A stretch of DNA of 64,000 nt from JACCTU01 sp963809175 (GTDB taxonomy: Bacteria; Actinomycetota; Thermoleophilia; Gaiellales; Gaiellaceae). Positions 25,655 through 35,083 of the stretch are shown here, piece after piece. The notes beneath the pieces are model-generated. The model made no database searches. It saw only the letters and a list, made by a program, of their open reading frames with translations, and was not told the origin of the DNA. The stretch's first letter is position 1. Each line of letters opens with the position of its first letter. The position numbers and the translations under genes are program-made. The stretch spans positions 744,001 to 808,000 of the forward strand of contig CAWEIK010000001.1 of the NCBI GenBank assembly GCA_963809175.1, in the 5' to 3' direction.

Positions 25655-26955
25655 AGCTTCCAGACCTTGTCCGAGTCCCGCCCCTTGTCGCCCGTCGCGT
25701 TTCGCAGGTCGACGACGAGGTCCGCCTGGTCGACGAGCGCTGCATAGTCGATCGACGAATGGTCGGTCACGATCGTCACGCAGTCGTAGAGCGCTGGGTC
25801 GAGCGGGACCGACTCGAGCCCGAGCCCCGGCACGGACGGGACGTGCGGGTCGTGGTAGGCGACGTTCGCGCCGGCGTTCCGCAGCAGCTCGATCAGCTTG
25901 ATTGCCGGTGACTCGCGCACGTCGCCGATGTCCGGCTTGTACGCGACGCCGAGCACCAGGATCCGCGAGCCGCTCATCGACTTCTGCTTCTTGTGGTTGA
26001 GCGCCTGCGAGATCAGCGAGCGGCAGTAGTACGGCATCGCCTCGTTGACCTTGCCGGCGAGCTCGATGAACTCCGTCGTGAAGCCGAACTCGCGCGCCTT
26101 CCACGTGAGGTAGAACGGGTCGACGGGGATGCAGTGGCCGCCGAGTCCCGGGCCCGGCTTGAAGCTCATGAACCCGAACGGCTTCGTCGCGGCCGCGTCG
26201 ACGACCTCCCAGACGTCGATGCCCATCCGGTCGCAGAGCTGCGCGAGCTCGTTCACGAGCGCGATGTTGACCGAGCGGAAGATGTTCTCGAGCAGCTTCG
26301 TCAGCTCGGCCGCTTCCGGCGACGAGACCGTGTGCACGGTGCCGATCGCGGAGCCGTACAGCTCGGCGGCGCGGCGCGAGCACTCCTCGGTCACTCCGCC
26401 GACCACCTTCGGCACCTCCTTGACGTCCCACGGCGAGCCGGGGTCGACGCGCTCCGGCGAGAACGCGAGGCTGAAGTCCTCGCCGGCCTTCAGACCGGTC
26501 GACTCGAGGATCGGCAGCAGCTGCTCGCGCGTCGTGCCCGGGTACGTCGTCGACTCGAGCACGACGAGCTGCCCCTCGCGCAGGCGCTTCGCGATCTCCT
26601 GCGTCGCGGCCAGGACGATCGAGAGGTCCGGCTCGCGCTGCTTCGAGAGCGGCGTCGGGAGCGCGATCAGGATCGCGTCGGCGCCCCGGAGCGCGTCGTA
26701 GTCCGTCGTCGCGGCCAGGCGTCCGTCGGCGACGAGCGGCGCGAGCTCCGCGCTCGGCACGTCCTCGATGTGGCTCTCGCCCCGGTTGAGCCCGTCGACG
26801 ACCTTCTGGACGACGTCGACGAGCAGCACCGAGCGTCCGGCCCTTGCGAACGTGCACGCCAACGGCACGCCGACGTAGCCGGCGCCGACGATCGCGACGT
26901 CCCAGGTCTTCGAGGGGGTGGACGCCGGAGCGGGGGTCTCCGTGCGCTCGATCAT
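25651..26955 (-). CDS. UDP-N-acetylglucosamine 6-dehydrogenase-like nucleotide sugar dehydrogenase
   Basis: A full-length 434-residue UDP-sugar dehydrogenase of the WbpA/WecC/TviB branch. The NAD loop is VAIVGAGYVGVPLACTFARA. It also has IALPTPL, VLESTTYPGTTRE, SLAFSPERVDPG and the catalytic Cys in GLGGHCIPVDPFYL. VLGVAYKPDIGDVRESPA lies in the C-terminal domain. It oxidises C6 of a UDP-N-acetylhexosamine to the uronic acid. The ATG overlaps the wecB stop and its own stop overlaps the next start. Confidence 0.88.
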   Translation of the reverse strand: MIERTETPAPASTPSKTWDVAIVGAGYVGVPLACTFARAGRSVLLVDVVQKVVDGLNRGESHIEDVPSAELAPLVADGRLAATTDYDALRGADAILIALPTPLSKQREPDLSIVLAATQEIAKRLREGQLVVLESTTYPGTTREQLLPILESTGLKAGEDFSLAFSPERVDPGSPWDVKEVPKVVGGVTEECSRRAAELYGSAIGTVHTVSSPEAAELTKLLENIFRSVNIALVNELAQLCDRMGIDVWEVVDAAATKPFGFMSFKPGPGLGGHCIPVDPFYLTWKAREFGFTTEFIELAGKVNEAMPYYCRSLISQALNHKKQKSMSGSRILVLGVAYKPDIGDVRESPAIKLIELLRNAGANVAYHDPHVPSVPGLGLESVPLDPALYDCVTIVTDHSSIDYAALVDQADLVVDLRNATGDKGRDSDKVWKL

Positions 26956-28004
26956 TGGAGAAAGAGTGTAGAGACGAGGTCAGCGATCTTCGGTGCGGCC
27001 TTACCGTCTCCGTACAGCTGCGGTCGCTCCGGCGGCATGCGCGCCTGCGCTACCGCCTCGGCGAGGGCAGCGGGATCGTCGTCCACGAGCCGATTTGCAC
27101 CGACCGAGACCGTGTCCACCCACTCCGTGCTGGGTCTGAGCGTCACGCACGGCACGCCGTACCAGTAGGCCTCTTTCTGGAGGCCGCCGGAGTCCGTGAC
27201 GATCACGCGTGCCTGCGCGGCGAGCGCAGCGAAGTCGAGGTAGCCGAGCGGCGGGACGAGCAGCACGTGCTCGTGGAGGGTGAGCCCGTCGCGCTCGAGC
27301 GCTGCCGAGGTGCGCGGGTGGACGGGGAAGACGACGGGCTCGGTGAGCCCGTTCAACCCTTCGACGATGCGGCCGAGCCGCTCGGGGCGCGTGTTCGCCT
27401 CGCGGTGCACGGTCGCGACGACGTAGCGTCCGGGTGTCAGTTCGAGCTCCGAGAGAAGGCGCGACCGCCGTCGGGCGATCGGCGCGAACTGCATGGTCGC
27501 GTCTGCCATGACGTCGCCGACGACTTCGACCCGACCCTCGACGCCCTCGGCTGCGAGCGTCTCGCGCGAGCGTTCGTCCGGCGCGAACAGCACGGTCGAC
27601 AGGCGGTCGACCTCGATGCGGTTGCGTTCCTCCGGCATCTCGAGGTCACCGCTCCGGAGGCCCGCCTCGACGTGCGCGACCGGAACGCCGGACTCGACCG
27701 CCGCCCGCGCCCCGGCGAGCGTCGAGTTCGTGTCGCCGTAGACGAGCACCACGTCCGGCTCCGCTGCGCGAACGGCAGCGGCGATCGCCGGCGTCATCGC
27801 CTCGACGTCGGCGGTGTGGAGGTCGAGCCGGACGTCGGGCTCCGGCAGTCCGAGCTCCTCGAAGAAGACGGCGGAGAGCTCCGGGTCGTAGTGCTGCCCG
27901 GTGTGCAGGAGCACTTCGTCGATCCCTCGCTCGCGCAGCGCGACGGAGAGGGGCGCAGACTTGACGAACTGAGGGCGGTTCCCGACGACCGAGAGAACCC
28001 GCAT
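26952..28004 (-). CDS. wecB: UDP-N-acetylglucosamine 2-epimerase (non-hydrolysing)
   Basis: A 350-residue GT-B fold epimerase: VVGNRPQFVKSAPLS, LLHTGQHYD, VYGDTNSTLAGARAA, HVEAGLRSGDLEMPEERNR and TDSGGLQKEAYWYGVPC are all family signatures. It interconverts UDP-GlcNAc-type and UDP-ManNAc-type sugars. As first gene of an operon with WbpA-, WbpB- and WbpD-like enzymes it may act like WbpI/WlbD on the diacetamido uronic acid. A minus-strand TAGTGT lies 8 bases before the ATG, overlapping the tRNA promoter. Confidence 0.92.
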   Translation of the reverse strand: MRVLSVVGNRPQFVKSAPLSVALRERGIDEVLLHTGQHYDPELSAVFFEELGLPEPDVRLDLHTADVEAMTPAIAAAVRAAEPDVVLVYGDTNSTLAGARAAVESGVPVAHVEAGLRSGDLEMPEERNRIEVDRLSTVLFAPDERSRETLAAEGVEGRVEVVGDVMADATMQFAPIARRRSRLLSELELTPGRYVVATVHREANTRPERLGRIVEGLNGLTEPVVFPVHPRTSAALERDGLTLHEHVLLVPPLGYLDFAALAAQARVIVTDSGGLQKEAYWYGVPCVTLRPSTEWVDTVSVGANRLVDDDPAALAEAVAQARMPPERPQLYGDGKAAPKIADLVSTLFLQ

Positions 28005-28011
28005 CGCTCGC

Positions 28012-28018
28012 TACACTA
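28012..28018. promoter_or_regulatory. Overlapping divergent -10 elements, tRNA-Lys / wecB
   Basis: Plus-strand TACACT (28012-28017) would start a transcript a few bases before the tRNA at 28031. Minus-strand TAGTGT (28013-28018) is 8 bases before the wecB ATG. The hexamers overlap by five bases. Confidence 0.5.
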
Positions 28019-28030
28019 CGCGTCCCGCGC

Positions 28031-28103
<73 letters not shown>

Positions 28104-28169
28104 TTCGTTCTGGGACTGACCCGTCCGCGCTGACGCTCTCGAGCTCGTGGGCGACGCAGCGGATCGTCG

Positions 28170-28175
28170 TAGAAT
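28170..28175 (+). promoter_or_regulatory. -10 element of the LAL regulator gene
   Basis: TAGAAT ends 14 bases before the GTG at 28190, predicting a leader of only about eight bases. No -35 is obvious, and no ribosome binding site is present. Confidence 0.4.
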
Positions 28176-28189
28176 CACCATCGAGACGC

Positions 28190-30952
28190 GTGGCAGTCGG
28201 CGTTCAGCACCTCGTCGGAAGAGAAGAGGAGCTCGCAGCGCTCTTCGATCTCCTCGATACGCCCGACGAGCTGCCGGTGTTCGCGGCGGTTGTCGGTGCC
28301 GCCGGGATCGGCAAGACGACGCTGTGGCTCGCTGCCACTGAGGCGGCGGACGCGCGCGGTTATCTCGTGCTCTCCTGTCGCGCCTCGGAGGCGGAGGCCC
28401 GATTCTCGTTCGTTGGGCTGGCCGACCTGATCGGTGACGTCGTTCCCAACGTGTTGCCGCAACTACCACGTCCGCAGCGACGGGCACTGGAAGCGGCGCT
28501 CGCGCTTTCGGAGCCCGACGGACGACCCGCCGAGGAAAGTGTCGTCGCATTCGCTTTTCTGAACGTGTTGCGGAAGCTCGCGGTCGGCAACCGGCTCCTG
28601 CTCGCGATCGACGACGTCCAGTGGTTGGACGCGCCGTCGCTCGCGATCGTCCGGTTCGCTCTAGCCCGGCTCGGCGCTGAGCCGGTCGCCGTTCTCATGA
28701 CCGCCCGCGACGAGCCGCCACGCTGGTTGCGCAGAGGAGTTCCGGAAGCCCGACTCCGAACCATCGAGCTCGGCCCTCTGAGCGTCGGCGCGCTCAACGA
28801 GCTGCTGCGAACGCGCGCCGGCGTGGTTCTTCCCAGACCGACGCTCCTGCGTATTTGGGAGACGTCGGGCGGGAATCCGTTCTTCGCGCTCGAGCTCGCA
28901 AGCGCGGTTCAGCGGCGGGGCGGCAGGGTGGATCCCGGCGACGAGCTGCCGATCCCCGCAAATCTGGACGAGCTTGTTCACGAACGAATTGATCGCCTCG
29001 GACCTCCCGGGTTTCAGGTGGCGCGGGTCGTCGCCGTGCTTGCCGACCCGACGATGCGCCTCGTCGAGACAGCGGCAGGCAGCCGCGGAGAGACCGGACT
29101 GCGCGACGCGATCGACACCGGGATACTCGAGGTTGACGGGGAGCGCCTCCGCTTCACGCACCCCCTGCTTCGTTCCGCGGTCTCAGCTCGCGCCACGACG
29201 GCGGAACGGCGGTCGCTCCACGCACAGCTCGCAGAACTCGCTCCGAGCACGGAGGAACGAGCGCGGCACCTTGCTCTCGCCGCCGCCCGGCCGAGCCGCG
29301 AGATCGCTGAAGTAGTCGAGAAGGCGGCAGATAGTGCGCACGCACGGGGAGCAGCCACTGCCGCCGCCGAGTTGGCCGAGTTGGCAGTGGGGCTCACGCC
29401 TGTCGCTGATGTCGCGAACGTGCGGCGCCGCGTCCTCGTCTGTGCCGACAGGCTGTGGGCGGCAGGCGACGGTCGTCGCGCGATCGCGATGCTCGAGCAG
29501 GCACGTGAAGTCGCTCCTCCGGGGCCGGCGCGAGCTGCTGTTCTGGCGCGACTGGCACACACGGTGGCGGATCTCATTGGCGCACGCGAAGCGATCGACC
29601 TCGGCCGCGAGGCGCTCGCCGAGGCCGGAGGTGACGCGGCCCTCGAGGCCGAAATCCATCTCAACCTCGCCGATCTTGGGAAGGACCGGGATTGGGGCCT
29701 GGCAGACGCGGAGCTTGCCGTCGAGGCGGCGGCACGTGCCGGTGATGCTGCGCTCCGGTGCAGGGCGCTCGCGAACTTTGGCTACCTGCACTTTCGCGCG
29801 GGGCGAGGCATCCCGAGTGAGCGAATGGAGGAGGCACTGCGGCTCGAGCGGTCGTTGCCGCAGGGGCGGCTGACCGGCGCGGCGACGTTCGTCCTCGCGA
29901 ACCAACTCATCTGGGCGGGTGAGCTCGAGCAAGCCCGGCCACTCCTCGAAGACCAGCGGGAAGCCATGGACGCGCTGGGCGACCCCGGGGAGGCCGGTGT
30001 GCTCTGGTTGCTCGCCGTCCTCGAGTGGCGCGCAGGGAACTGGGAGTTGGGCGCCCGCCACGCGGCCGACTCGCTCGCGCTCCGGGCGGCGTTCGGTCGC
30101 GAGGGGGAGCAGCCGATCGCCGAGCTGCCCGCCGCGGTAATCGCGGCGCACCAGGGTCGAGTCGAGGATGCTCGCGCTCGATCCAAGCGCGCGCTCGTGC
30201 TGTCGGAGGCCGAAGACATTCGCATCGCACAGTCGGGCCATCGCTGGGTGCTTGGCTTCATCGAGCTCTCGCTGGGCGACGCGGCGGCAGCGCTCGAGTA
30301 CCTCGAACGTGCGTGGGAGATCCGTGACAGCGTGCGCGCTCTCGATCCGGGCCATCGTCTTGAGCTGGGTGACACGCTGGAGGCGCTGATCGCGGTCGGC
30401 GAGCTCGACGAGGCCGAGCAGAAGCTCGTCCCCTGGGAGGAGCGCTCCAAGGCGCTCGACCGGTCAGGGGCGTTGGCGATCACGGCCCGTTGCCGAGCGC
30501 TCCTCCACGCTTCGCGGGGGGATTTCGCCGGTGCCCACGCGGGCTTCGAGAACGCGCTCGTCGAGCACGCGCGGACTCAGGATCCGTTCCAGCACGCGCG
30601 GACGCTGCTTGCGCAAGGCGTCACGCAACGGCGCGCGAAGCAGCGCGGCGCCGCCCGCGTGACGCTCGAGCTGGCGCACGCCGGCTTCGAGCGGCTTGGT
30701 GCGCCGCTCTGGGCTCAGAGGGCGCAAAGCGAGTTGGCGCGGGTCGGCGGTCGCGCACCCTCGCGAGGTGAGCTGACCGAGGCCGAGCACCGGATCGCCG
30801 CGCTTGTCGCGGAGGGCCACACAAACCGCGAGGTTGCCGCCGCCCTCTTCGTCACCGAGCACACGGTTGAGGGTGCGCTGACGCGTGTCTATCGGAAGCT
30901 CGGTGTTCGCTCGCGTACAGAGCTCGCGCACCGGCTCGGCCACAGGACCTGA
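28190..30952 (+). CDS. LAL-type ATP-binding LuxR family transcriptional regulator
   Basis: A 920-residue regulator of the large ATP-binding LuxR (MalT-like) class. It starts HLVGREEELAALFDLLD, with Walker A VVGAAGIGKTTLWLA and Walker B LLLAIDDVQWLD. A long helical TPR-like region (about 330-840) and a C-terminal LuxR helix-turn-helix follow (LTEAEHRIAALVAEGHTNRE, then VTEHTVEGALTRVYRKLGV). Such proteins integrate a small-molecule signal and activate nearby genes. GTG 28190 is chosen because a TAGAAT box lies at 28170 and the frame further up runs through the tRNA. Confidence 0.87.
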   Translation: MAVGVQHLVGREEELAALFDLLDTPDELPVFAAVVGAAGIGKTTLWLAATEAADARGYLVLSCRASEAEARFSFVGLADLIGDVVPNVLPQLPRPQRRALEAALALSEPDGRPAEESVVAFAFLNVLRKLAVGNRLLLAIDDVQWLDAPSLAIVRFALARLGAEPVAVLMTARDEPPRWLRRGVPEARLRTIELGPLSVGALNELLRTRAGVVLPRPTLLRIWETSGGNPFFALELASAVQRRGGRVDPGDELPIPANLDELVHERIDRLGPPGFQVARVVAVLADPTMRLVETAAGSRGETGLRDAIDTGILEVDGERLRFTHPLLRSAVSARATTAERRSLHAQLAELAPSTEERARHLALAAARPSREIAEVVEKAADSAHARGAATAAAELAELAVGLTPVADVANVRRRVLVCADRLWAAGDGRRAIAMLEQAREVAPPGPARAAVLARLAHTVADLIGAREAIDLGREALAEAGGDAALEAEIHLNLADLGKDRDWGLADAELAVEAAARAGDAALRCRALANFGYLHFRAGRGIPSERMEEALRLERSLPQGRLTGAATFVLANQLIWAGELEQARPLLEDQREAMDALGDPGEAGVLWLLAVLEWRAGNWELGARHAADSLALRAAFGREGEQPIAELPAAVIAAHQGRVEDARARSKRALVLSEAEDIRIAQSGHRWVLGFIELSLGDAAAALEYLERAWEIRDSVRALDPGHRLELGDTLEALIAVGELDEAEQKLVPWEERSKALDRSGALAITARCRALLHASRGDFAGAHAGFENALVEHARTQDPFQHARTLLAQGVTQRRAKQRGAARVTLELAHAGFERLGAPLWAQRAQSELARVGGRAPSRGELTEAEHRIAALVAEGHTNREVAAALFVTEHTVEGALTRVYRKLGVRSRTELAHRLGHRT

Positions 30953-31050
30953 GCAGCGCCCGGCGCAAACTGTAGGGATTTCCAGCTTTTGCAGCGGGGC
31001 GTTTCCCGCCAGCCTTCATTCCGGTGACATCCGGACAGAAGGGAAGGCAC

Positions 31051-32379
31051 ATGAGTCTCCATCGGACGGTCGTCTTCGCGATTGCCGCGGTCGCGATGAT
31101 CGCGCTCGGAAGTCCGGCAGCCGGCGCGCGAACTCTGCAGACGTCGGATCAGCAACCGGACCAGGTTCTGGAATGGAATCAGATCTTTATCGACACGCTC
31201 GTTGCGACCAACACGGCGAATTCGTCGAGCCAGCGTCTCGGAGCGATCGTTCACACAGCCATCTTCGACGCGTACAACGGGATCGAGCGACGCTACACGC
31301 CGATCTTCGTCCAGAACGTCGACGGCGACGGAGAGCGCCTCGTTCCTCCCGGAGCGTCGCGCCGAGCAGCGGTCATCGCTGCCGCGTACACCGCTCTGGT
31401 GACGCTGTTTCCCGCACGGTCAGGACAGCTGAGCGACAGTTACGCAGCTTCGCTCGCGGCGCTCAGCGACGACGGCGGAGACGGCGGCCAATCACGAGAG
31501 CGCGGCATCGCGTGGGGCACAGATGTGGCGCGGGCGGTACTTGCTTGGCGCGCGACAGATGGATTCAGCGCGAGCTACCCGCCGTTCAGCGGAGGAACAG
31601 CGGTTGGCCAGTGGCGTCCGATTCCGCCCGCCTCGTCGATGAGCGCGCAAGGGTTGGCGTTCACGGTGCCGTTCGTTGTCGACAGCAACACGCAGTTCCG
31701 GCCTGGCCCTCCGCGCGCGCTCGGGAGCGCCACGTACACGGAGGACTTCAACGCGGTGAAGGCGCTGGGTCGCCAAACCGGATCGACGCGCACTGAAACT
31801 CAGACACAACTCGCACCGTTCTGGGAGGGCAACGCCAGCGTGCATTGGAACCAGGCGGCAAACCAGATCGCACGCGCCAACCATCTGTCGATGTCGAACA
31901 GCAATCGGCTCCTCGCAGTGCTGAACATCGCCATGGCCGACACGGCGCTCACCATCTGGAGCGCGAAGCGGCACTACGGCGCCGATCCGGCCGCAGTGAC
32001 CTGGCGACCGCTGACCGCGATCACGCTGGCAGACGCGGACGGCAACGCGGATACGACAGCGGATCCTGCCTGGCTGCCGCTCGTCACGACTCCGTCTCAC
32101 CCGGAGTATCCGGCAGGACATCCGGCCCTCAACGGCGCTGCTGCGACTGTGCTCCTCGGCCGGTTCGTCGACGGCGACGCGTTCTCGCTGACGACGTCGG
32201 GCCAGCCCGGCCTGAGGACCTACACCAGCATCGTGCAAGCCCGCGCCGATGGGAACAACGCCCGGGTGTGGGGCGGGATGCACTACCCCAGCACCGTCGC
32301 GATCAGCGATGCAGTCGGCGAAGCGATCGGCGAGTACGTCAACGCGAATTCGATGCAGTTGCTCCGTACTCAGCGCTAG
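31051..32379 (+). CDS. Exported vanadium-dependent haloperoxidase-like (PAP2 superfamily) protein
   Basis: A signal peptide (RTVVFAIAAVAMIALGSPAAGA) and 442 residues, mostly helical. The PAP2/vanadate pocket is recognisable as KRHYGADPAAVTWRPLTAI (Lys and Arg), PSHPEYPAGHPALNGA (Ser and the acid-base His) and RVWGGMHYPSTVA (second Arg/His). Members are vanadium haloperoxidases or acid-phosphatase relatives acting outside the cell. Vanadate binding is not proven by sequence. The ATG has a good ribosome binding site (GAAGGGAAGG at 31038-31047). The 98-base gap upstream holds only a short GC hairpin (30994-31009). Confidence 0.83.
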   Translation: MSLHRTVVFAIAAVAMIALGSPAAGARTLQTSDQQPDQVLEWNQIFIDTLVATNTANSSSQRLGAIVHTAIFDAYNGIERRYTPIFVQNVDGDGERLVPPGASRRAAVIAAAYTALVTLFPARSGQLSDSYAASLAALSDDGGDGGQSRERGIAWGTDVARAVLAWRATDGFSASYPPFSGGTAVGQWRPIPPASSMSAQGLAFTVPFVVDSNTQFRPGPPRALGSATYTEDFNAVKALGRQTGSTRTETQTQLAPFWEGNASVHWNQAANQIARANHLSMSNSNRLLAVLNIAMADTALTIWSAKRHYGADPAAVTWRPLTAITLADADGNADTTADPAWLPLVTTPSHPEYPAGHPALNGAAATVLLGRFVDGDAFSLTTSGQPGLRTYTSIVQARADGNNARVWGGMHYPSTVAISDAVGEAIGEYVNANSMQLLRTQR

Positions 32380-32407
32380 CGACAACAGCGGAAGCGCCCG
32401 AACGAAC

Positions 32408-32437
32408 GCTGGGCCGGGCCTCACCGCCCGGCCCAGC
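32408..32437. terminator. Strong hairpin between haloperoxidase-like and DUF4242 genes
   Basis: GCTGGGCCGGGC (32408-32419) pairs perfectly over 12 bases with 32426-32437 around the loop CTCACC. No T-run follows. It lies 29 bases past the haloperoxidase stop and 19 bases before the DUF4242 start, so it either ends the first transcript or tunes readthrough. Confidence 0.55.
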
Positions 32438-32455
32438 CCACAGGACGGAGACCCC

Positions 32456-32710
32456 GTGCCGAGGTACCTCGTCGAGACGTATGTCCCGCGATCGCGCGCG
32501 CGGGATGCCCGCGCGGCGGGACGCGATGTTGGTGCGGCCGCAGCGGAGCTCGAACGCGAAGGGACGCCGGTCCGGTACGTGCGCACGACCTACCTCCCCG
32601 ACGACGAGACGTGCTTCCACGTCTTCGAGGCGGCGTCGGAGGAGGCCGTCGCCGAGGCCTTCCGCCGCGCGGGCATCGGCTCCGGACGCATTGTTTCGGC
32701 GGTGGAGTGA
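32456..32710 (+). CDS. DUF4242 family small protein
   Basis: An 84-residue protein beginning RYLVETYVPRSRARDARAAG and containing VRYVRTTYLPDDETCFHVFE and VAEAFRRAGI, the pattern of DUF4242 ferredoxin-like proteins. The conserved DDETCFHVFE is a plausible ligand-binding segment. Function is not established. GTG 32456 is preceded by GGACGGAG at ribosome-binding distance, and the open frame upstream is a shadow. Confidence 0.72.
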   Translation: MPRYLVETYVPRSRARDARAAGRDVGAAAAELEREGTPVRYVRTTYLPDDETCFHVFEAASEEAVAEAFRRAGIGSGRIVSAVE

Positions 32711-32729
32711 AGCAAGCAGCACCTTGGCC

Positions 32730-32735
32730 TACGCT
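32730..32735 (+). promoter_or_regulatory. -10 element of the histidine kinase gene (leaderless)
   Basis: TACGCT lies 7 bases before the GTG at 32743 with no ribosome binding site between, matching the recurrent leaderless pattern of the window. Confidence 0.5.
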
Positions 32736-32742
32736 TCGGGGA

Positions 32743-34688
32743 GTGACTGAGGCCGAGGAACCCCAGCCCCTCCTCGACTCGCGCGCCGACCTCGAAGCGA
32801 TCCTGCGCCAGGTCGCGGACGGGATCACCGTCCAGGACGTCAACGGCACGCTCGTCTACGCGAACGACGCGGCCGCGCGGCTGTCGGCTTCGGAACCGCC
32901 GCCGAGTTCATGGCGACGCCGATCACCGAGGTGCTCGCCCGCTTCGAGATGTTCGACGAGGCAGGGCCGCACCGTTCCCGCTCGAGCGGCTCCCGGGGCG
33001 CCTCGCGCTCCAGGGGATCGAGACCGAGCAGGTGATTCGCTATCGCGACACGAGGACCGGCACGCGAGCGCTGGTCGGTCGTGCGCGCGACGCCGGTCTT
33101 CGACGAGCACGGCGCGATCAGGTTCGCCGTGAACGCGTTCCACGACGTCACCGCGCGGCTGCTCGCCGAGCGTGACCTCGTCTTCGTCGCCGAGGCGGGA
33201 CAGCGGCTGAGCGCGACGCTGGACTACGAGGAGACGTTGACGACGCTCGCTGCGCTCGTCGTCCCGAAGCTCGCGAGCTGGGCCGGCTTCTACATCGTCG
33301 AGGAGGGCGAGGTGCGCAGGATGTTCGGCGCGCACGTCGACGAGTCGAAGCGCCGCCTGGTCGAGGAGACGGCCCGCCGCCATCCGTTCGACGTGGCGGA
33401 TCGGAGCAAGCCGATCCCGAAGGCGCTGCACGAAGGCCGCTCGTCCCTGTTCGAGCGGGTCACCGACGAGGCGCTTGCGGGTGCGGCGAACAACGAGGAG
33501 CACTTCAAGGCGCTGAAGGAGCTCGGCTTCACGACCGCGATCGTCGTCCCGCTCGAGACGAGCGGCCGCGTGATCGGAGCGATGACGCTCGTCCGCACGG
33601 AAGGCGCGGACTACACCGACACCGACCTGCGCGTTGCCGAGGAGCTCGGCCGACGTGCCGCGGTCGCGATCGAGAACGCCCGCAACTTCGAGCGGGCGCA
33701 GGCGAGGGGGCATGCGAGCCAGGCGCTCGAGTACGTCGGCGACGGCGTCTTCCTCACCGACGAGGACGACGTGATCCGGCTCTGGAACCCCGCGGCCGCC
33801 GAGCTGACGGGGCTCGAGGCGCAGGCCGTCGTCGGTCTCACGATCCCCGAGGCGCTCCCCGGCTGGCCTGAAGCACAGGAAGACGGGAAGCCGCACACGT
33901 CTCCGGTCGAGGTGAACGGCCGCGAGCTCTGGCTCTCGGTCTCGCGAGTCGACTTCGGCGAAGGCACCGTCTACGCGTTCCGCGACCTGACCGACGACCG
34001 AACGCTCGAGCTCCTGAAGAGCGACTTCATCTCGACCGTCTCGCACGAGCTCCGCACGCCGCTCGCCGCGATCTACGGCGCTGCGATGACCGTGCGGCGC
34101 GGCGGTCCCGGAATCGACGAGCGCCGCGGAGAATTGCTCGACGTGATCTCAGCCGAGGCGGAGCGGCTCGCGCGGACGATCAACGACGTGCTCTGGGCGA
34201 GCAGGCTCGAGTCGGGGACGCTGCACGTCTCGATCGAGAGCTGCGACCCCGCGGAGTTGCTCGAGGGAGTCGTCGCGGCCGCCCGGACGCACTTGCCGTC
34301 GAACCTCGAGCTCGAGCTCGGCGACACGAACGGTGTGCCCAGGGTCGCGGCGGACCCGGCCAGGGTCGGCCAGGTGCTCTCGAACCTGCTCGACAACGCG
34401 GTCAAGTACTCGCCGGACGGCGGCGTGATCCGGCTGTCGGCCGAGGAGGCCGGAGGGAAGGTGCGGTTCGAGGTGCGAGACGAAGGGCTCGGGATTCCGC
34501 CCGGCGAGCGCCAGCGGATCTTCGAGAAGTTCTACCGCCTCGACCCGAACCTGACCCGTGGCGTGGGCGGCACCGGGCTCGGCCTCTACATCTGCCGGGA
34601 GCTCGTCGACCGGATGGGCGGCCGGATCAGCGTCACGGCGAACGACGACGGCGGCTCGTCGTTCGCGATGGAGCTCCCCACCGCCTGA
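32743..34688 (+). CDS. PAS-GAF-PAS sensor histidine kinase (three frameshifts)
   Basis: Domain order: PAS 1 (from about 32780: LEAILRQVADGITVQDVNGT), GAF (about 33170-33690, LSATLDYEETLTTLAALVVP), PAS 2 (about 33715-34000, ALEYVGDGVFLTDEDDVIRL), HisKA with FISTVSHELRTPLAAI (phospho-His) and HATPase (NLLDNAVKYSPDGG, GTGLGLYICRELV). No membrane segment is seen, so it is a cytosolic sensor. PAS 1 needs three frame corrections (about 32883 and 32963, one base missing each; about 33068, one extra). Read that way it gives TAAEFMATPITEVLARFEMF and LPGRLALQGIETEQVIRY. No response regulator is adjacent. Confidence 0.83.
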
Positions 34689-34693
34689 ACACG

Positions 34694-34723
34694 CCGAGAG
34701 GCGGCCGGCCGGCCGCCCCTCGG
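34694..34723. terminator. GC-rich hairpin between convergent genes
   Basis: A CCGAG...CTCGG outer stem encloses a self-complementary GGCCGGCC core between the kinase stop and the convergent DUF6458 gene. It can terminate both. Confidence 0.55.
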
Positions 34724-34733
34724 GGCGATCGAT

Positions 34734-34958
34734 CTAGAGCGGCGGTCCTTCGTCCACGTACGTCGTCCGCCGCCGCGACACGCCGGCAGGCCCGCCCCAC
34801 GACGACCAGAAGATCAGCGAGACGATCCCGCCGATCAAGCCGACCACCATGAGGATGACGCCGATCGCGTCGATGTCGATGCCCGCGACCTCACCGGTGA
34901 CGCCCCAGAGCAGGATCGCTCCGGCAGCGATCAAGAGCAGACTGACTCCAATTCCCAC
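34734..34958 (-). CDS. DUF6458 family small membrane protein
   Basis: A 74-residue protein with two hydrophobic helices: GIGVSLLLIAAGAILLWGV and IDAIGVILMVVGLIGGIVSL, joined by EVAGIDID, with a short tail RRRTTYVDEGPPL. This matches the small actinobacterial DUF6458 family, whose function is unknown. The transcript starts in the 125-base gap before the oxidase operon. Confidence 0.75.
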   Translation of the reverse strand: MGIGVSLLLIAAGAILLWGVTGEVAGIDIDAIGVILMVVGLIGGIVSLIFWSSWGGPAGVSRRRTTYVDEGPPL

Positions 34959-35068
34959 GCTGTGACCTCCGTTCGGGGTTCGCCCTTCCGGAATTGCCTT
35001 CGCCGGGCAACCGAAAACACCCCCTCGTGGTCGCGCGGCTCAATCTGGCAGCGGTCTGGCGCGTTCAG

Positions 35069-35074
35069 TAGGCT
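35069..35074 (+). promoter_or_regulatory. -10 element of the cytochrome oxidase operon
   Basis: TAGGCT lies 9 bases before the TTG start of ctaC, with no ribosome binding site between. TTG as start of a likely leaderless message is unusual. Confidence 0.45.
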
Positions 35075-35083
35075 CGTCCGGCG

